Below are positions 25,086-32,355 of a stretch of DNA of 64,000 nt, in pieces (the first letter of the stretch is position 1; every line of letters starts with the position of its first letter). A program made the position numbers and the translations under genes. This DNA comes from Gordonia rubripertincta (GTDB lineage Bacteria > Actinomycetota > Actinomycetes > Mycobacteriales > Mycobacteriaceae): NCBI RefSeq assembly GCF_038024875.1, contig NZ_CP136136.1:2666001-2730000 (forward strand). Direction: 5' to 3'. The notes beneath the pieces were generated by a model. It saw only the letters and a program-made list of their open reading frames with translations, was not told where the DNA came from and did not search any database.

Positions 25086-26067
25086 ATGACCGAGATCGAG
25101 ACCGCTGCGCCGTCCATGGGTGACCTGTTGGGCGCCGACACCCCGTCGAACTGGGGCAAGTGGGGGCCCGACGACGAGGTGGGTGCCCTGAACTACCTGG
25201 ACGCGAGTGAGGTTCTGCGCGGTGTCGGCCACATCAAGTCGGGGGAGACCTTCACCCTCCAGATCGAGATGGGGCGTACGGAGAGTCCCGGCGATCCGCT
25301 GTGGCCGGGTCGCGAGGGCATCAACCGGAAGAACATCCTCGACGAGTCGTCGTGGGACGGTGACGGCGCACCGCAGTTCCCCGGTGGCCTGCACTATGCC
25401 GACGACACCGCGAACATCTTCCTGCAGGGCTCCACGCAGTACGACGCCCTCGGCCACGTCTGGTACGACGGCAAGCTCTACAACGGCTACGACGCCCGCA
25501 GCACCGTCGACGCACTGGACAAGGCGTCGGTCCTGCCGATCGCCGAGAAGGGTGTCGTCGGCCGCGGCGTGCTGATCGACATGGCCCGTTACCGCGGCAA
25601 GAAGTACCTGGAGAAGGGTGAGACCTTCGACCACAACGATCTCGAAGCCGCGGCCGCCGCACAGGGTGTCACCATCGAACCGCACGACATCCTGATCATC
25701 CGCACCGGCTGGCTGACCTACTGGTACGAGCTGAACAACCCGGAAGAGTTCTACGACGGCTTCTGCGAGCCCGGCCTGACCTACTCGCGTGAACTCGTGC
25801 AGTGGTTCCAGGACAAGGAGATCCCGAACCTGGTCACCGACACCATCGCCAATGAGGTCACCACCGACCCGGAATCCGGTGTGGCGCTTCCGCTCCACAA
25901 CGCGCTCATGCGCAACCTGGGGTGTCGTGTTCACCGAGATCGTCTGGCTCGAGGAGCTGGCCGAGGCGTGTGCCGCCGACAACCGCTGGAGCTTCCTGTA
26001 CGTCGCGGCCCCGCTCAAGGTCGTCAGCGGCACCGGTGCGCCGGTGAACCCCGTCGTCATCCGCTGA
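25086..26067 (+). pseudogene. Cyclase family protein (PF04199, kynurenine-formamidase-like), frameshifted near the C-terminus
   Basis: The ATG has an AAAGGAGA ribosome site. The first ~277 residues fit the metal-dependent cyclase family: WGPDDEVGALNYLD at the N-terminus and STQYDALGHVWYDG carrying the metal-binding His and Asp, with DILIIRTGWLTYWYE and IANEVTTDPE later. After HNALMRNLG the frame is lost, but the next frame continues exactly with VVFTEIVWLEELAEACAADN and ends at a TGA at 26067. Deleting one G of CTGGGGTG (25917-25924) restores about 326 residues. It leads an operon with an acyl-CoA ligase and a dehydrogenase, so it may open or close a cyclic precursor. It is broken or wrongly sequenced. 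Confidence 0.85.
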
Positions 26068-26106
26068 CTCGCCCACGAGTCATTCGCCGAAAGAGGAGCG
26101 TCAGGC

Positions 26107-27768
26107 ATGAGTGTCTACGACGACAAGGTGTGGCGCAGCCACTACCGCGAGCAGGATCTCGCGCCGCGGAGCATCGAATTCGACACCGCGCTGGACATGT
26201 TCGCGGCCACCGCTGCGCGCACCCCGGATGCCGACCTGATCCGTTACTTCGACGGATCGGTCACCGCCCGTGAGCTCGACGAGCTGACCGACGCGTTCGC
26301 GGTCGGCATCCTGGACCTGGGCTTCACCCCGGGCGATCGCGCGGTGGTCTACGCCCAGAACATCCCGCAGTTCGTCATCGCCCAGCTGGGTATCTGGAAG
26401 GCCGGCGGCATCGCCGTGTCGGCCAACCCGATGTACCGCAGCCGCGAACTCGCCGAGATCCTGGTCGATTCCGGCGCCACGGTACTGGTCGCGATGCAGT
26501 CGCTGTACCGGGACGTCGCGCAGGAGGCGTTGCGCGACAACAAGACCGCGGTGCGGACCGTGATCACCACCTCGGAGCTGGAGTACCAGACCGCGAACAG
26601 CGGAACACTGGCGGGCGTCGAGAAGATCGACTGCCCGGACACCGTCGACCTGGCGACGATGCTCGCGAAGTACCGCGGCCGGCGTCCGCCGAAGGCTGAT
26701 CTCACCGGGGACAGCGTCGCCTTCCTGACCTACACGTCGGGAACCACCGGGCCGCCCAAGGGTGCGATGACCACCCATCGCAACGTCGTGTTCAACGCGC
26801 AGACCTACCGCGACTGGGTCGGTGTCGACAGCGACGACCTGATCCTCGGCGTGGCACCGCTGTTCCACATCACCGGTCTCATCGCGCACATCGCGCTGGC
26901 CGAACTCACCGGGGCGCCGCTCGTGCTGATGTACCGGATGGACCCGGCCGACACCATCGCGACGATCGCGCGCGAGAAGGCGACGTTCACGGTCGGATCG
27001 ATCACGGTGTTCATCGCCCTGATGAACGTGCCGGACATCGACCCGGCGTCGCTGGCGAGTCTGTCGAAGATCTACTCCGGCGGCGCGCCGATCCCCCCGA
27101 GCACGATCGCCGAGTTCCAGAAACGGTTCGGTCACTACATCCACAACGTGTACGGCCTGACCGAGACCACTTCCCCGTCGCATGCGGTGCCGTTCGGCGT
27201 GACGGCCCCGGCCGACGAGGAGACCGGGGCCACCTCGGTGGGAATCCCGGTGTACGACACAGTCGTCCGGATCGTCGACGAGCAGGGCAACGACCTGCCC
27301 GCGGGCGAGGTCGGCGAGCTGGTCACGGCCGGCCCACAGGTGGTCGCCGGCTACTGGAACAAGCCGGAGGCGACCGCGAAGGGCATCCCGAACGGCGTGC
27401 TGCACACCGGCGACGTCGGTTACATGGACGCCGACGGATGGTTCTACATCGTCGACCGGAAGAAGGACCAGATCAACACCAGCGGTTTCAAGGTGTGGCC
27501 ACGCGAGGTCGAAGACGTTCTGTACGAGCATCCTTCGGTGCGGGAAGCAGCGGTCGTCGGCGTGCCCGACGCCTACCGCGGCGAGACCGTGAAGGCGTTC
27601 GTGAGCCTGCGGCCGGGAACCGAGGCGACGCCGGAAGAGTTGATCGACCACTGCAAGACGCGGATGGCTGCCTACAAGTACCCGCGTGAGGTCGTCGTGA
27701 TGGGTGACATCCCGAAGACCGCCACGGGCAAGCTGTTGCGTCGTGAACTGCGGACGGTGGCACAGTGA
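26107..27768 (+). CDS. Acyl-CoA synthetase (AMP-forming), FadD-like
   Basis: A 553-residue ANL-family ligase. The P-loop TYTSGTTGPPKGA lies near residue 209, HNVYGLTETTSPSHAV near 340, TGDVGYMDADGWFYIVDRKKD near 438, and the catalytic Lys in KTATGKLLRRELR at the end. The ribosome site is GAAAGAGGAG. It overlaps the following acyl-CoA dehydrogenase gene by four bases (GTGA) and follows the cyclase by 39 bp. This gives an operon that would activate an acid and then oxidise the acyl-CoA. It is a paralogue of the ligase at 22230-23864, which sits on the other side of the regulator. Confidence 0.93.
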   Translation: MSVYDDKVWRSHYREQDLAPRSIEFDTALDMFAATAARTPDADLIRYFDGSVTARELDELTDAFAVGILDLGFTPGDRAVVYAQNIPQFVIAQLGIWKAGGIAVSANPMYRSRELAEILVDSGATVLVAMQSLYRDVAQEALRDNKTAVRTVITTSELEYQTANSGTLAGVEKIDCPDTVDLATMLAKYRGRRPPKADLTGDSVAFLTYTSGTTGPPKGAMTTHRNVVFNAQTYRDWVGVDSDDLILGVAPLFHITGLIAHIALAELTGAPLVLMYRMDPADTIATIAREKATFTVGSITVFIALMNVPDIDPASLASLSKIYSGGAPIPPSTIAEFQKRFGHYIHNVYGLTETTSPSHAVPFGVTAPADEETGATSVGIPVYDTVVRIVDEQGNDLPAGEVGELVTAGPQVVAGYWNKPEATAKGIPNGVLHTGDVGYMDADGWFYIVDRKKDQINTSGFKVWPREVEDVLYEHPSVREAAVVGVPDAYRGETVKAFVSLRPGTEATPEELIDHCKTRMAAYKYPREVVVMGDIPKTATGKLLRRELRTVAQ

Positions 27769-29000
27769 CCCAGCCGGATCTGACCGTCCGCATCCCGGAC
27801 GAGACGCTCGATCTTCGACCGTCGGCGAAGGCGTCGGAGTTGCGCGAGGAGCTCATCGCGTTCATGCACTCCGACGTCTTCCCGGCGGAGCAGCGCTACG
27901 AAGAGGAGCGCGGCTTCGCCGGTCCCGACGATCACGACGTGCCGCCCGTCGTCGAGGAGCTGAAGAAGCGGGCCCGCGCACGCGGCCTGTGGAATCTGTT
28001 CCTGCCGTCGGAATCCGGGATCAGCCAGCTCGACTACGCCGGTCTGGCCGAGATCACCGGTTGGAGCCTGCATCTGGCGCCCGAGGCCCTCAACGGTGCG
28101 GCGCCCGACACCGGGAACATGGAGCTGCTGCACCTGTTCGGCACCGACGAGCAGAAACAGACCTGGCTGGACCCGTTGCTCGACGGCCGAATCCGGTCGG
28201 CGTTCTCGATGACCGAGAAGGATGTCGCCAGTTCGGATGCGACGAACATCGAGACCAGCATCGAACGCGACGGCGACTCCTACGTCATCAACGGCCGGAA
28301 GTGGTGGACGAGCGGCGCAGCCGATCCGCGCTGCAAGGTGCTCATCGTCATGGGCAAGACCGATCCCGGGGCGGCGACCCATCGGCAGCAGTCGATGGTG
28401 CTCGTCCCGATCGACACCCCGGGAGTCACCGTGGTCCGCGACGTGCCGGTGTTCGGTCGTCACGACCAGCACGGCCACGTCGAGATCGTCTACGAGAACG
28501 TCCGGGTGCCCGTCGAGAACCTGCTCGGTGAGGAAGGCGGCGGGTTCGCCATGGCGCAGGCGCGGCTCGGCCCCGGCCGCATCCACCACTGCATGCGCGC
28601 GCTCGGCGCCGCCGAACGCGCCCTGCACCACCTGGTCCAGCGGTCGAAGGGGCGCGTCGCCTTCGGCAAGCCGCTAGCCGAGCAGGGCGTCGTCCAGCAG
28701 CAGATCGCCGAGTCCCGTATCGCGATCGACCAGGCCCGCCTGCTGTGCCAGCTGGCGTCGAAGACGATCGACGAGCTCGGCAACAAGGCCGCTGCGCCGT
28801 ATGTCTCGGCCGCCAAGGTGTCGGTACCGCGCGTGGCGCTCGAGGTCATCGACCGGGCGATCCAGGTCCACGGCGGCGCCGGCGTCAGCGACGACGTGCC
28901 GCTGGCCGCCATGTACGGCTGGCACCGCGCGATGCGGATCTTCGACGGTCCCGACGAGGTGCATCTCCGCACGATCGCCAAGTCGGAGCTGCGTCGGTGA
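27765..29000 (+). CDS. Acyl-CoA dehydrogenase, ACAD10/11-like
   Basis: A 411-residue flavoprotein that introduces an alpha-beta double bond into an acyl-CoA. FSMTEKDVASSDATNI is the FAD/substrate segment, ERDGDSYVINGRKWWTSGA follows, and IQVHGGAGVSDDVPLA is the C-terminal flavin-contact motif. The end, IFDGPDEVHLRTIAKSEL, closely matches the ACAD10/11 branch rather than the usual YEGT-x-E form, so the catalytic acid lies in DGPDEV. That branch can handle branched or 4-hydroxy acyl chains. The gene is translationally coupled to the ligase before it. An intergenic repeat follows. Confidence 0.93.
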   Translation: MTQPDLTVRIPDETLDLRPSAKASELREELIAFMHSDVFPAEQRYEEERGFAGPDDHDVPPVVEELKKRARARGLWNLFLPSESGISQLDYAGLAEITGWSLHLAPEALNGAAPDTGNMELLHLFGTDEQKQTWLDPLLDGRIRSAFSMTEKDVASSDATNIETSIERDGDSYVINGRKWWTSGAADPRCKVLIVMGKTDPGAATHRQQSMVLVPIDTPGVTVVRDVPVFGRHDQHGHVEIVYENVRVPVENLLGEEGGGFAMAQARLGPGRIHHCMRALGAAERALHHLVQRSKGRVAFGKPLAEQGVVQQQIAESRIAIDQARLLCQLASKTIDELGNKAAAPYVSAAKVSVPRVALEVIDRAIQVHGGAGVSDDVPLAAMYGWHRAMRIFDGPDEVHLRTIAKSELRR

Positions 29001-29010
29001 TGGTTGCGGC

Positions 29011-29180
29011 GTAGCGGCTTCCCTCACCCTTGCTGCCTGAGGTGCGTTCCCGCGTAGCGGGTTTCCTTCACCCTGCTGCCTGAGGTGCGAGGAGCGCAAG
29101 CGACGAGCCACGAAGGCCTGGTGAGCAGATGTCGCCAGCCCTTCGTGGCGCTCGCTCCTTGGTTAGCGGGGTGACGGGGG
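29011..29180. repeat. Intergenic repeat: two 35-bp direct copies followed by a long hairpin
   Basis: A unit beginning GTAGCGG and ending TGCTGCCTGAGGTGCG occurs at 29011-29046 and again at 29054-29089 with a few changes. Next, CCACGAAGG (29108-29116) pairs with CCTTCGTGG (29140-29148), and flanking GAGCGCAAGCGACGAG pairs loosely with GCGCTCGCTC. The block ends GCGGGGTGACGGGGGA. A related pair of motifs occurs at 55116-55161. It probably belongs to a genome-wide palindromic repeat family of this genus and may terminate the upstream operon. No gene lies in the 301-bp gap. Confidence 0.65.
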
Positions 29181-29272
29181 AGGTGTGCTGCAAACCTCCA
29201 GTTCTCAGGGTCGCGAAATATCCTGCCGCCACTGACAAATCACCTAAAACTGCTGTGGAATACCTACGGGAC

Positions 29273-29288
29273 TCGAACGTATGTTCGA
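29273..29288. promoter_or_regulatory. LexA binding site (SOS box)
   Basis: TCGAACGTATGTTCGA is a perfect match to the actinobacterial SOS box TCGAAC-N4-GTTCGA. It lies 14 bases before the ATG of the DUF222/HNH gene. LexA-controlled 13E12-family HNH genes are established in M. tuberculosis, so DNA-damage induction of this gene is a firm prediction. Confidence 0.88.
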
Positions 29289-29301
29289 TTACCATGGAGT
29301 C

Positions 29302-30540
29302 ATGGCACCGCTCGAATCCCTCCTCGACCAGCTCGCGGGAATCACTCCACCCACAGACGATCCCACTGGTCGCACGACAATTTCCGAACTGGAGCTCTGG
29401 AGAAAGGTCCGCAATCTGGCTGATCACCGAATCTATACTTGTGCAAGCGATCTCGATGATCTGCGTGTCGCGGAGAAGGCAGGGTCGACCACCAAGAAGC
29501 TGCTGATCGAGATGGGATTCCCGCCGGTGGTCGCCACTCGGGCGATTCGTATCGCCGATAGCATCGGCACCTTGAGTAAGCTCGAGAGTTGCGCGGCCGA
29601 CGGAAACCTCTCGGGAGAAGTCGCCGACGCCATTGTCCGTGGCATGACAATCATCGAGAAGCGTTCACCCGCCGCGCTTTCCGGCAACGACCGTGGCACC
29701 TACGAGAGCGGACTCCTCGCCCAAGCCCTGTCAGGTGCCACACCCGCCGAGATACAAAAGCACGCGCAGACGATCGGCAACACCATCGCCGACGACGAGA
29801 ACGGTATCCCCGCGTGCGACGACCGGTCACTGGATACGTTGTCGCACCGGGTGACCGATGACAGCCGCGTGGAGATCAACGCCAACGTCACCCAGGCCGT
29901 CGGCGAGAAGTTCATCGCCATGATCGACGAACGCTCGGTGCCGTGCCCCGAACCCGACGGCTCCCCAGACCGACGCTCAACAGCCCAGATCCGTGCCGAC
30001 GCACTGGAGGTGCTGTTGGATCAAGCCGCAGTCGGCGTTGCGATGGACACCATCGGCACACCACGCGCCCAGATATTGCTGACCATCCCCGCCGACGGTG
30101 GTGACCCCGCATTTCTGCCCTGGACCGGCCCGACCACCCACGCCATCGCCCGACAACTGTCCTGCGACGGAACCCTGACCGAGATCGTCATCGACGGCGA
30201 GACCGTGCCGCTACAGATGGGTCGCGAACGACGACTCTTCCCACCGCACCTACGCAAAGCGATCATCATCCGCGACCAGAGTTGCATCAAATGCGGCGCG
30301 CCACCATCGCACACGCAGGTGCACCACATCGAGCACTGGTCCGACGACGGCGACACCGACCTCGACAACGGCTGCCTGCTCTGCCAACGCTGCCACACCC
30401 AGGTTCACCACAACGGCTGGGACATCATGATGGGCTTCGACCGACACCCGTGGCTGATCCCACCGGCCGACATCGACCCCCGACGCCGCCCGCTACCCGC
30501 CTACAACCGCCGCACCATGCGACTCGACGACGCCGCCTGA
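29302..30540 (+). CDS. DUF222/13E12-family protein with C-terminal HNH endonuclease domain
   Basis: A protein of 412 residues. The long helical DUF222 domain covers about 1-300. The HNH domain (about 325-375) has CIKCGAPPSHTQVHHIEHW, then an acidic spacer, NGCLLCQRCH and QVHHNGW, giving two CxxC zinc pairs and the catalytic HH. The start at 29302 avoids an upstream in-frame ATG that lies inside the LexA box. The AT content and codon use (AAA, ATA) are a little different from the neighbours. This family multiplies within mycobacterial and gordonial genomes and is SOS-induced; its target is unknown. Confidence 0.9.
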   Translation: MAPLESLLDQLAGITPPTDDPTGRTTISELELWRKVRNLADHRIYTCASDLDDLRVAEKAGSTTKKLLIEMGFPPVVATRAIRIADSIGTLSKLESCAADGNLSGEVADAIVRGMTIIEKRSPAALSGNDRGTYESGLLAQALSGATPAEIQKHAQTIGNTIADDENGIPACDDRSLDTLSHRVTDDSRVEINANVTQAVGEKFIAMIDERSVPCPEPDGSPDRRSTAQIRADALEVLLDQAAVGVAMDTIGTPRAQILLTIPADGGDPAFLPWTGPTTHAIARQLSCDGTLTEIVIDGETVPLQMGRERRLFPPHLRKAIIIRDQSCIKCGAPPSHTQVHHIEHWSDDGDTDLDNGCLLCQRCHTQVHHNGWDIMMGFDRHPWLIPPADIDPRRRPLPAYNRRTMRLDDAA

Positions 30541-30603
30541 CACAGCAGACTTTCGCGCAGCACCTTCCGCGCCCCGGCCACTAGCCGGGACCGCATCCGT
30601 CCC

Positions 30604-30634
30604 TTGACAAGTCCACAGTGTGAACACCGAATAT
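30604..30634 (+). promoter_or_regulatory. Possible sigma-70 promoter (TTGACA, 19 bp, GAATAT)
   Basis: TTGACA at 30604-30609 is a perfect -35 box. GAATAT at 30629-30634 is a fair -10 box, though the 19-bp spacing is long. It would drive the membrane-protein gene at 30798 with a leader of about 155 bases. No gene is seen between 30541 and 30797. Confidence 0.35.
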
Positions 30635-30797
30635 CCGATCCGTGGCCATCGGCACGAGCGGGGTCTGGTTCCGTGCGACGACCGGTCGAATGAATCTCGT
30701 CGCCGCAGGTGCATCGGGGTTCTGGTCGGCTTACCCTGGCCCGCAGGTCGCGACGACGAGGCGCGATCGTTCGGGGGTGGAGGACGAGGAGTGCACC

Positions 30798-31490
30798 GTG
30801 AATTCAGGCGATCCCAACCAGCAGCAGGGCGTTCAGCGGTCACCGGCCCCACCCGGGCAGCCGCAGACCGGCGGATTCCCCGGCAACCACGGTGAGACCG
30901 GGCAGTTCCAGGGCGGACGGCCCACCGGAGGGGTTCCCGGCCAGCAGTGGGGTGAAAATCCACCGGCGTACCAGCACTCGACAGGTGGTTGGGGTCCCGC
31001 GTCCGGCATGGGTCCTCAGCGAATGGGGCCGCGGCCCGATCGGTCGGTGATCTTTGCCCTCGGTGCGGCGGTCGCCGGGATCGTCACCTGCTGCATGGGC
31101 TTCGTCAGCTGGATCACCGCGTTGCCCGGGGCGCAGCAGGGGCTCGATTCGTGGGAACGCGATTTCATGGAAGGGCGGGACAGTATCCCCGGGTTCTTCT
31201 CCGACGACATCGTGCTGAACCCCGGCAAGTTCTTCGTCCTGCTCGGCGTCGTCGGGGTCGCGACGACGTTCATGCTGGTTCCCCGATATCGAAAGGCCCT
31301 GCCCTTCCTCGCCGTGATCGCGCTCGCCGGGTGGCTGGCACTGTTCGCCTCGGCGTTGATCATGCCGCCGTCCGTCGAACTCGGGGCCGGCGCCATTCTC
31401 GGGCTGATCTTCGGATTCGTGCAGGTGACGCTCCTGATGACCGCATCGTTCTTGTACGGTCTCAAGAAGGATGACGCCGCAATCTCCTGA
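30798..31490 (+). CDS. Membrane protein with disordered Pro/Gln/Gly-rich N-terminus (DUF5336-like)
   Basis: A 230-residue protein starting at a GTG behind GAGGACGAGGAG. The first ~75 residues are low-complexity, rich in Gln, Pro, Gly. Four hydrophobic segments follow (about 82-102, 138-158, 166-186 and 192-215). This layout resembles the mycobacterial 34-kDa antigenic protein family, to which the gene at 46368 also seems related. The end overlaps the methyltransferase gene by 20 bp, so the two are co-transcribed. An in-frame extension back to 30642 has no ribosome site and looks non-coding. Confidence 0.65.
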   Translation: MNSGDPNQQQGVQRSPAPPGQPQTGGFPGNHGETGQFQGGRPTGGVPGQQWGENPPAYQHSTGGWGPASGMGPQRMGPRPDRSVIFALGAAVAGIVTCCMGFVSWITALPGAQQGLDSWERDFMEGRDSIPGFFSDDIVLNPGKFFVLLGVVGVATTFMLVPRYRKALPFLAVIALAGWLALFASALIMPPSVELGAGAILGLIFGFVQVTLLMTASFLYGLKKDDAAIS

Positions 31491-32289
31491 CGCACACGTG
31501 CAGCCGGCCGGACTTCTCGGAGACCCGCTGGCGGATGCTCTTCGTCGTGCGGGCTGCGTGTTCGCCGAGGACGAGGCCGAGCTGCTACGCCGGCACGCCG
31601 CCGGTCCAGACGGACTCGCCGACCGGTGCGCACGCCGGATCGCGGGTGAACCACTCGAACATCTGCTGGGGTGGGTCCAGTTCGGGAACCTCCGGCTCAG
31701 CGTCGGGTTCGGTGTGTTCGTGCCGCGGCAGCGATCCCTGCTGCTGGCGCAGGAAGCCGTCGACGCCGCGACGGGGCGGCCCGGAGCCGTTGTCCTCGAG
31801 GCGTTCTGCGGAGTGGCGCCGATCGCCTCCGCAGTCGCCGCAACCGTCGATGGTGTGCAGGTGCACGCTGCCGACATCGCCGCCGATGCGCTCGTCCACG
31901 CCCGGCGGAACCTGCCCGTCGACGCGCAGATCCATCACGGCATCGGTTTCGACGCCGTTCCCGAGTCACTCCGCGGTCGCGTGGATGTGATCGCAGCCGT
32001 CCCGCCGTACGTTCCCGATCACGCCTTCGGCCTGCTGGCTCCGGAAGCCCGCGACCACGAACCCCGACGTGCCCTCACCGGGGGAGCGGACGGGCTCGAC
32101 CACGTCGACGCACTGATCACCGGCGCCCAGACATGGCTGTCCGGTGACGGGGTCCTGCTCATCGAGATGAACGTCGGGCAGTTCGACGCAGTGGCGGCTC
32201 GCGACGAGCAGGTGCGCGCCTTCGACCTCGACGCCGTGGCCGGCGACGACGGTCAGACGGTCGTCGCGCGCTTCCGTCGGTGTCGCTGA
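31471..32289 (+). CDS. PrmC/HemK-related methyltransferase, substrate unknown
   Basis: A 272-residue class I SAM methyltransferase. The N-terminal helical part and AGEPLEHLLGWVQFGNLRL match the PrmC family. VFVPRQRS corresponds to its V-PR-T segment, and VLEAFCGVAPIASAV is a divergent SAM-binding loop (a Cys replaces the usual G-x-G pattern). The catalytic NPPY of PrmC is changed to VPPY (about residue 176), which removes the Asn that binds the target glutamine. It therefore belongs to the PrmC-related group of unknown substrate and is unlikely to modify release factors. It overlaps the upstream membrane gene. Confidence 0.82.
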   Translation: MTPQSPDAHVQPAGLLGDPLADALRRAGCVFAEDEAELLRRHAAGPDGLADRCARRIAGEPLEHLLGWVQFGNLRLSVGFGVFVPRQRSLLLAQEAVDAATGRPGAVVLEAFCGVAPIASAVAATVDGVQVHAADIAADALVHARRNLPVDAQIHHGIGFDAVPESLRGRVDVIAAVPPYVPDHAFGLLAPEARDHEPRRALTGGADGLDHVDALITGAQTWLSGDGVLLIEMNVGQFDAVAARDEQVRAFDLDAVAGDDGQTVVARFRRCR

Positions 32290-32355
32290 AACCCGCTCCC
32301 GGTGAGCCGATTCCAGGGGAGGTGTTCAGCGACGGGTGGCTGTCGGGTCGGGGTG

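Noticed and set aside
29001..29280. An insertion sequence end
   Set aside because: There is no transposase fragment and no target-site duplication; a palindromic intergenic repeat explains the symmetry.
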